A stretch of 53,663 nt of DNA, taken from IMG/VR virus record IMGVR_UViG_3300023178_000063, positions 1 to 53,663 of that record, one strand, 5' to 3'. Shown piece after piece: positions 49,254-53,663 of the stretch. A program made the position numbers and the translations under genes. The stretch's first letter is position 1. Each line of letters begins with the position of its first letter. The notes under the pieces were generated by a model. The model was not told the origin of the DNA, did not search any database, and saw only the letters and a list, made by a program, of their open reading frames with translations. This DNA comes from a virus.

Positions 49254-50307
49254 AATAATCCTCGCAGTTACCTTTACGTTTTGTGTCAAGTGTAACACAA
49301 TGAAAGCCACCGCTTAATGTACGTGCTTGACGCATAGGCATGCCAATCGATTCAATGCCGTGCTTGTCTAACTCTTTACGTACATATTCCTGATTTTCAT
49401 CAATAATAACTAATTCTTCGTTTACACTTAACATATTTAAACCAATGTATTTAGAACAAGGTGATACATTACCTTCTAAGTTAGATCCAATGTCAACTAC
49501 CTGATCACCTGGTACAAAGATTTTATCCCAGTCTTTAAAGATTGGTGGATACCAGTCTGGAGTACAGCGATCGCCGTTAAACAACACCAATCCAGGACGT
49601 AGTGGAATAACTGTACTGTCAAAGTGCGAATAGCTATAAAACTTTTCTGCTAAATGAATACGGTAACCACGTGGTTCAAGCAAATTACGTAACCACTTAT
49701 AACCCCATAAATTACCAGAGTTACTTACTTGATAAATTAGATCCTTGCCTAAACGTACTACGTTAGGAGCATCAAAAACAATTTCTTCATTAGTAAGTGT
49801 AGGAATACTTAGGTCGTCAAGTTGATAACTGCTATCTAATAATCTTGGTCTTGGCGCACTTAACCATTCTCCACCATTATCTACTACATCGTATAAAAAA
49901 TCACGATATGCAAGTGTTTCATATTGTCTTGCCCGCATAGCACCCGGACAATCAATAATTAGATTATCTAATGGCAACAGCAAGTCACGTGGACAATATG
50001 TGTACCATCCTGTTGTTTCCCAGTCTGGCGATTTGAATGTTTTACTATGATCAATTGCCTCAGGTCTACGAACTGTTACACCCAGCTTTCTTAATTGATC
50101 TGATAAGTTGTCAAGATCCTCGTTTGCTTCATCAATCACCCATTGCGGTGAAGGTCCTTCAAGATCTTTAATTTGATCGTAGGTACAATCTGCAAACCCA
50201 AAAGAATGCGTACTTGCATCAATAGTAGGAATACGTGCATGATCTGCAACACCTACAAAAATTTCTTCTAATGGATCCCAGTCGTTATGACTACTGACTA
50301 CTGTCAT
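49246..50307 (-). CDS. Arginine:glycine amidinotransferase-like enzyme
   Basis: A 353-residue, full-length member of the AGAT/amidinotransferase fold. The catalytic cysteine is in LSGGFHCVTLD (about residue 337), a His in YSYSHFDSTV and an Asp in DCPGAMRARQYE complete the triad region. Such enzymes move an amidino group from arginine to an amine and give a guanidino compound and ornithine. The acceptor is not known. AGGAG lies just before the ATG. It sits between the PLP enzyme (17-base overlap) and radical SAM 2 (8-base overlap). Confidence 0.93.
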   Translation of the reverse strand: MTVVSSHNDWDPLEEIFVGVADHARIPTIDASTHSFGFADCTYDQIKDLEGPSPQWVIDEANEDLDNLSDQLRKLGVTVRRPEAIDHSKTFKSPDWETTGWYTYCPRDLLLPLDNLIIDCPGAMRARQYETLAYRDFLYDVVDNGGEWLSAPRPRLLDSSYQLDDLSIPTLTNEEIVFDAPNVVRLGKDLIYQVSNSGNLWGYKWLRNLLEPRGYRIHLAEKFYSYSHFDSTVIPLRPGLVLFNGDRCTPDWYPPIFKDWDKIFVPGDQVVDIGSNLEGNVSPCSKYIGLNMLSVNEELVIIDENQEYVRKELDKHGIESIGMPMRQARTLSGGFHCVTLDTKRKGNCEDYFA

Positions 50308-51163
50308 ATATTTTTTCTCCTATTATTTCTGAAACACAAACTCTGTTAACTTTTGTGCCTCTATTATACTCTTTATATTCATCTCCGCCTAACCCAAACA
50401 TAACACAATCTGTGTTTTTTAAGTTGTACTCTTTACACACTTCTTTATAAAGATCACCATATGATAACCAATTATGATCTATGCTATAATTTTTAATTAA
50501 ACTTGATGCTATACTTAACGATATGCGATTGACCATTTCAACAGAATTGATTAAATCTATACCATCATCAGTATCTTCTCTTTCTAATCTTAGTCCAACA
50601 CGTAAAAACTCAGCACCATAAAATGCTTTTGATAATGAAAATGTAACTGTTTGAACACAATTATATTTTGTTAAATCTAACGTAATATTTTTAGTACAAG
50701 GATAATATGCAAAGTCTAATAAGACAGGAATATCCATAGCATTACAATTATGTAACAAAAACTCTAAATGTGTATGTTGCGATCCATAATCTGAAAACGG
50801 TACGCTAATAATTAAAGCATCGTTTGGTTGTAAACGTCTGTCATCAAGGTATGCCCAAACTCCGCCATGCTTAAGAACTGCACTATGATACATAAACTCG
50901 CCGCGAAAGAATCTAAATGTACGATTCTTGTGACGCCAATAAAAATGGTCAAATGTTTGTGCTGTTCCTGCAACTAATCTGTGTATTGGAAACTTATCAA
51001 GTCCTATTAAATTATTCAGCTTACTTGAATTAATCCAGTTATAAAAATCATTAGTAAACTGGTCTTGTATATCATTATTATATAAATCATTAGTAGGATT
51101 CAATCCTACTATAAAATCTTTTACACGATGATCTGCAATAGGTTTAGCGCCTCTTAAATTCAT
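50291..51163 (-). CDS. PLP-dependent aminotransferase-like enzyme (short)
   Basis: A 290-residue protein of PLP fold type I. The Schiff-base lysine is in TFSLSKAFYGAEFLRVGL (about residue 179) and the pyridine-N aspartate in IPVLLDFAYY (about 148). It is shorter than the usual 380-430 residues: the N-terminal arm and part of the C-terminal small domain appear reduced. It could be an aminotransferase, a decarboxylase or a lyase. GGAG precedes the ATG. It overlaps the oxygenase-like gene upstream by 20 bases and the amidinotransferase by 17. Confidence 0.82.
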   Translation of the reverse strand: MNLRGAKPIADHRVKDFIVGLNPTNDLYNNDIQDQFTNDFYNWINSSKLNNLIGLDKFPIHRLVAGTAQTFDHFYWRHKNRTFRFFRGEFMYHSAVLKHGGVWAYLDDRRLQPNDALIISVPFSDYGSQHTHLEFLLHNCNAMDIPVLLDFAYYPCTKNITLDLTKYNCVQTVTFSLSKAFYGAEFLRVGLRLEREDTDDGIDLINSVEMVNRISLSIASSLIKNYSIDHNWLSYGDLYKEVCKEYNLKNTDCVMFGLGGDEYKEYNRGTKVNRVCVSEIIGEKIYDSSQ

Positions 51164-51653
51164 CTAACACTCCAGTCACTTGCATAGTATATTTTTCAGT
51201 CATACCCATGTTTCCGCTAAGATGCGGCTCATTATATTTTATTAGTATAGCATCACCTTGCTTCCAATGCAAGACCGAATTTTGATTTATTTCAAAATAA
51301 TGTCCACTTTGCCAATCTTCTAAAAATATATTAATTCTTACACATTCTGACGGATGAACATCATTAACACTGGCAAATTTAAAAAATGTATCTTCGTGTA
51401 AAGGTAAAGTCTGGCCAGGAGACTGTTTCATTATACCTACTGAATAACGGTCAAATAGAGTACGACAAAAATTATGTATATCATCGCCTACTTCAAATGC
51501 ACGTTCGTATTTTGTGTTATGATGTGTAAAACCTACTTTACGATACATTTCGTTTTGTTTTTCAAACTCACGAGACCTTCCATAAGACGAAACATTATCT
51601 TCAACAATCCAGTTTAAGTCTTTATAATTAAAATTAGGTAATTTTATATTCAT
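51144..51653 (-). CDS. Putative 2-oxoglutarate/Fe(II) oxygenase, cupin-like
   Basis: A 169-residue protein with a double-stranded beta-helix pattern: TLPLHEDTFFKF (H-E-D as HxD), CVRINIFLEDWQSGHYF, WKQGDAILIKYNEPHLSGN (distal His) and KYTMQVTG. This looks like an aspartyl-hydroxylase or cupin-like dioxygenase. It begins in an ATGA overlap with the first gene of the operon. The substrate is unknown. Confidence 0.72.
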   Translation of the reverse strand: MNIKLPNFNYKDLNWIVEDNVSSYGRSREFEKQNEMYRKVGFTHHNTKYERAFEVGDDIHNFCRTLFDRYSVGIMKQSPGQTLPLHEDTFFKFASVNDVHPSECVRINIFLEDWQSGHYFEINQNSVLHWKQGDAILIKYNEPHLSGNMGMTEKYTMQVTGVLDEFKRR

Positions 51654-52405
51654 TTTTCTGTTCTAATATCGTATGGTGCTTTTTCATCTTTATCATACCA
51701 ATATAGACTACGATGAGGTGGGAAGTGATCATCGTGTTTTGCATTACTTACATAATAAAATAGTCTTAAATTTTTGCGACATGTTCCTTCTGGATTTTTC
51801 ATAGGATCAGGATAACCGTGAAATGCTAAATTATGATAACTCCATACAACTAAATTACCTGCTCCTGGAACAACTCTACTAATTCTATCTTCTCGATTTA
51901 TATCATAAAAGTCTAAATTTCCTCCCCAATCTTCGTTCCATTCTTCATTTAAATAAACAATAGCACTAAGACGTCTATGTAATTTTAATTCTTCATTCCA
52001 GTTAAAGTCTGTGTGTATTTTTAAACTATCGCCAGTATATGCTTTTGCATAACCGGCACCAATCAAATGAGGATCAGGAATCAAGTCAATTGTGTCAGTT
52101 ACTTCTTGTAGCCATTTTAAAAACGGGCCGCTGTGTAATGCATTTACAACTTCATCTTGTATTGGTGTTATTTCTAAGTCGTTGTATTCATACATACAAC
52201 TACCTTTACGAGTAAACTTTTTTCCTTGTTCTAACGGTAAAGAATCAAGTTCTTTTGCCATCTCTTGAACAATGTTTAATGGTAAAAAGTTTTTTATTTC
52301 TATTTTACTATAAGATGGATGGCTTCTATATTCTACTTGTAAGTCGTGAGTATTTGAAAAATGTGTTTTTATATGATCTAAAATTTGATTTTTAATTTTA
52401 GGCAA
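51650..52405 (-). CDS. 2-oxoglutarate/Fe(II) dioxygenase (prolyl-4-hydroxylase-like), first gene of the operon
   Basis: A 251-residue dioxygenase with the 2OG-Fe(II) facial triad: H131 and D133 in KIHTDF, and H196 in LAFHGYP, followed by an Arg in CRKNLRLFYY for 2-oxoglutarate. RRLSAIVYLNEEW is the strand after the HxD. A TTG start at 52405 lies seven bases after GGAG and is the only start fitting that ribosome site. A sigma70-type promoter lies 26 bases upstream and probably drives the six genes that follow. Hydroxylation of a small molecule, nucleotide or peptide is expected; the substrate is unknown. Confidence 0.9.
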   Translation of the reverse strand: MPKIKNQILDHIKTHFSNTHDLQVEYRSHPSYSKIEIKNFLPLNIVQEMAKELDSLPLEQGKKFTRKGSCMYEYNDLEITPIQDEVVNALHSGPFLKWLQEVTDTIDLIPDPHLIGAGYAKAYTGDSLKIHTDFNWNEELKLHRRLSAIVYLNEEWNEDWGGNLDFYDINREDRISRVVPGAGNLVVWSYHNLAFHGYPDPMKNPEGTCRKNLRLFYYVSNAKHDDHFPPHRSLYWYDKDEKAPYDIRTEK

Positions 52406-52430
52406 TTCATGACTCCTTTATTTTACTTAT

Positions 52431-52459
52431 ATAATAACATCTTTTCCACTATTAGTCAA
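52431..52459 (-). promoter_or_regulatory. Sigma70-type promoter for the seven-gene operon
   Basis: Minus strand: -35 TTGACT (52459-52454), 17-base spacer, -10 TATTAT (52436-52431). The start is expected near 52424, with AAAGGAG in the short leader before the TTG at 52405. Confidence 0.85.
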
Positions 52460-52497
52460 GGATTCATTTTTACATCGATGTTCTTTTTATTTTATTA

Positions 52498-52505
52498 AAT
52501 AAATG
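52498..52505 (+). promoter_or_regulatory. Weak late-promoter-like box on the plus strand (AATAAATG)
   Basis: AATAAATG lies 19 bases before the ATG at 52525, and AGGAGG lies between. It matches the T4 late consensus at six of eight positions. It would drive the SAP-like gene away from the early operon. Confidence 0.35.
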
Positions 52506-52524
52506 TTCCTATAGGAGGAAAATT

Positions 52525-52785
52525 ATGATTAAATGGTTAAAATCACTTTTTAGTTTTGAACAACCTTTAGAGCCTACATTACAGGCTGATAAAGAAACGG
52601 CAGAAGCACCTAAAGCAAAGGCGCCTGCTAAGAAAACAACTAAAAAGAAAACAACTAAAAGCAAGTCATGTGACTTTAGCAAGTTAACAAAAACTCAACT
52701 GCTTGCAGAAGCAAAACACCGTGGTGTTAAAGCTAACGCAAGTTTATCAAAAGCTGAGATTTTGAAACGAGTTAAGAACGGTTAA
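52525..52785 (+). CDS. Basic SAP/HeH-like DNA-binding protein
   Basis: An 86-residue protein. Residues 1-20 are a hydrophobic/acidic start, residues 28-48 are an Ala/Lys/Thr-rich linker (KKTTKKKTTKSK), and residues 50-86 (KLTKTQLLAEAKHRGVK...LSKAEILKRV) look like a two-helix SAP/HeH-type DNA-binding motif. The histone-tail-like linker suggests binding to DNA, possibly to condense it. The ribosome site is AGGAGG. The 3' end overlaps the convergent coiled-coil gene by 14 bases. Confidence 0.8.
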   Translation: MIKWLKSLFSFEQPLEPTLQADKETAEAPKAKAPAKKTTKKKTTKSKSCDFSKLTKTQLLAEAKHRGVKANASLSKAEILKRVKNG

Positions 52786-53062
52786 TTACAGCCGCTTGCA
52801 ACTGCTGAATTGCAGTATCTTGGCGAGCCAGCTTACGCTCTAAAACAGTGATAGCGGCTCGCTGTTTTTTTGACTGTTCTTCCAAAGAACGAACATATTG
52901 AAGTGTAGGAAGTTCTTGAGAGCTACCATCCTCGCCAAGCATAGTAATAGTGTCTACACCTTGGGCACGTAACCCACCAGTTACACGATTTGGATTTTTA
53001 TCATTAGTAGACGGTTGTGTGCTCTTGGATCGAGGACCGTACATCTTGTTCAAATAGCTCAT
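52772..53062 (-). CDS. Small coiled-coil protein
   Basis: The ATG at 53062, after AAGGAAG, is preferred to one 12 codons earlier; the product is 96 residues. Residues 1-40 are Gly/Pro/Ser-rich and probably flexible, and residues 50-95 form a coiled coil (LEEQSKKQRAAITVLERKLA). It overlaps the end of the UV-endonuclease gene by 59 bases. It may be a small structural protein. No family is recognised. Confidence 0.7.
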   Translation of the reverse strand: MSYLNKMYGPRSKSTQPSTNDKNPNRVTGGLRAQGVDTITMLGEDGSSQELPTLQYVRSLEEQSKKQRAAITVLERKLARQDTAIQQLQAAVINRS

Positions 53063-53663
53063 AATCTTCCTTTGCTTTCTTATATTTATACAAGTCAATG
53101 CTTGCTAAATTCTTACACTTAGACTCTACCATAATGTCTGCATAGTCGTTAAACTCTAATGCCCAATCGTTGACAGCATTGTTCCACATCATATCCGAGT
53201 GAGCACGTAGTTTCTGTTTCTTAAATCCATTCATAAGCAAGAACTCCATATCAGGTAGTTCGTTGTCGGGCCATTCTGCAAGTAAATCTTCTTTGCTTAC
53301 ACTGTAATGTATAACAGGACGCACACCGCGCCACGATTCAATTACGCGATCAAATCTACGGTCGGTTGGTAGAATGTATTCTCCTGTACGCACCCAGTGA
53401 TGGTGTATGTCAAGAACGAGGGCAACGTGTTTTTCAAGTTCGAGGCTTGCGTCGAGTCCCCACGACATTTCGTCGTTTTCGATCGTGATGGTGTTTCTTG
53501 CTTCGGGCGATAGTCTTGGTAGGACGTCGATGATGCCTTGTGGACCTTTTCGACCCGATATGTGTACATTGCATTTAAAGTCTTGAAATGTCTGTCCGTA
53601 TCCCATCCAGCGTATGACATCCACATGATACTCAAACTCCTCTATACTTCTATTTACTATATC
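53004..53663 (-). CDS. uvsE: UV-damage endonuclease (UvdE-like), cut by window edge
   Basis: A TIM-barrel UV-damage endonuclease that nicks DNA next to photoproducts. The frame is open to the right edge, so the N-terminus is missing; a GTG at 53624 is not a likely start because the coding continues without a stop beyond it. Signature segments are TIENDEMSWG (metal Glu), LVLDIHHHWV (metal Asp/His) and PVIHYSVSKE, and ADIMVESKCKN near the end. At least 219 residues are visible. It would repair sunlight damage to the phage genome, as in other surface-ocean phages. Confidence 0.92.
   Translation of the reverse strand, partial: DIVNRSIEEFEYHVDVIRWMGYGQTFQDFKCNVHISGRKGPQGIIDVLPRLSPEARNTITIENDEMSWGLDASLELEKHVALVLDIHHHWVRTGEYILPTDRRFDRVIESWRGVRPVIHYSVSKEDLLAEWPDNELPDMEFLLMNGFKKQKLRAHSDMMWNNAVNDWALEFNDYADIMVESKCKNLASIDLYKYKKAKEDYELFEQDVRSSIQEHTTVY

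Noticed and set aside
1-53663. tRNA or other RNA genes
   Set aside because: No cloverleaf-like sequence or CCA end was seen in the few gaps; gaps are short and AT-rich. A tRNAscan run could decide.
1-53663. Integrase, repressor or attachment site of a temperate phage
   Set aside because: None was seen; gene content fits a lytic T4-like phage.

Overview
The window is a continuous, AT-rich stretch of a large tailed phage of the T4 superfamily. The evidence is a family B DNA polymerase (gp43 type), a gp44-type clamp loader, a DexA-type exonuclease, a GroES-like co-chaperonin, phage ThyA, DHFR and dCMP deaminase, very long tail-fibre genes, and late-promoter boxes of the form NATAAATA. PhoH, ferredoxin, IscA-like, MazG-like and 2-oxoglutarate dioxygenase genes, with no photosynthesis gene, point to a marine myovirus of the pelagiphage/cyanophage type, probably on a heterotrophic host. 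The host is inferred, not shown. Coding density is extreme: nearly all genes are on the minus strand, most overlap by 1-20 bases, and no gap exceeds 300 bases.

Layout from left to right. (1) 1-2361: start of DNA polymerase, an unknown gene, two small membrane proteins and a DsbA-like DNA-binding protein. (2) 2415-13545: about a dozen genes, most starting with a short peptide like the capsid-targeting sequence of T4 internal head proteins (M-K-x-x-E-(I/L/V)..(L/I)-x-E). They include two giant acidic repeat proteins, a zinc metalloprotease and a protein with an NMN-adenylyltransferase-like domain; I read this as a head-core or packaged-protein cluster. (3) 13.5-17.7 kb: small structural-looking gene, ClpA-type unfoldase and DnaJ-type co-chaperone. 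(4) 17.7-20.1 kb: lysis cassette with an EF-hand membrane protein, a small membrane protein, an extra lipoprotein, overlapping spanins and a GH19 endolysin. (5) 20.1-28.5 kb: PhoH on the plus strand, then nucleotide metabolism, ferredoxin, clamp loader, exonuclease, QueC-like PP-loop ATPase, MazG-like, GroES-like and a DnaE-like fragment. (6) 28.5-44.5 kb: tail and fibre region with an Ig-repeat protein, a subtilisin-family protease and a 2,888-residue fibre. (7) 44.5-46.4 kb: zinc ribbon, IscA-like carrier, small membrane protein, dioxygenase-like protein. (8) 46.3-52.4 kb: a seven-gene overlapping operon (two dioxygenase-type proteins, PLP enzyme, amidinotransferase, two radical SAM enzymes, glycosyltransferase-like). 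(9) End: SAP-like basic protein, coiled-coil protein and a partial UV-damage endonuclease.

Regulation can be read by eye as two classes. Five sigma70-type promoters (TTGACN, exactly 17 bases, TATAAT-like) precede dsbA, clpA, dexA, the DnaE-like gene and the seven-gene operon. NATAAATA boxes precede head, lysis and tail genes. The strongest candidates for something new are the head-core cluster with its repeated putative prohead-protease sites, the seven-gene biosynthetic operon, and a perfect 10-base-pair hairpin that buries the dnaJ start codon.
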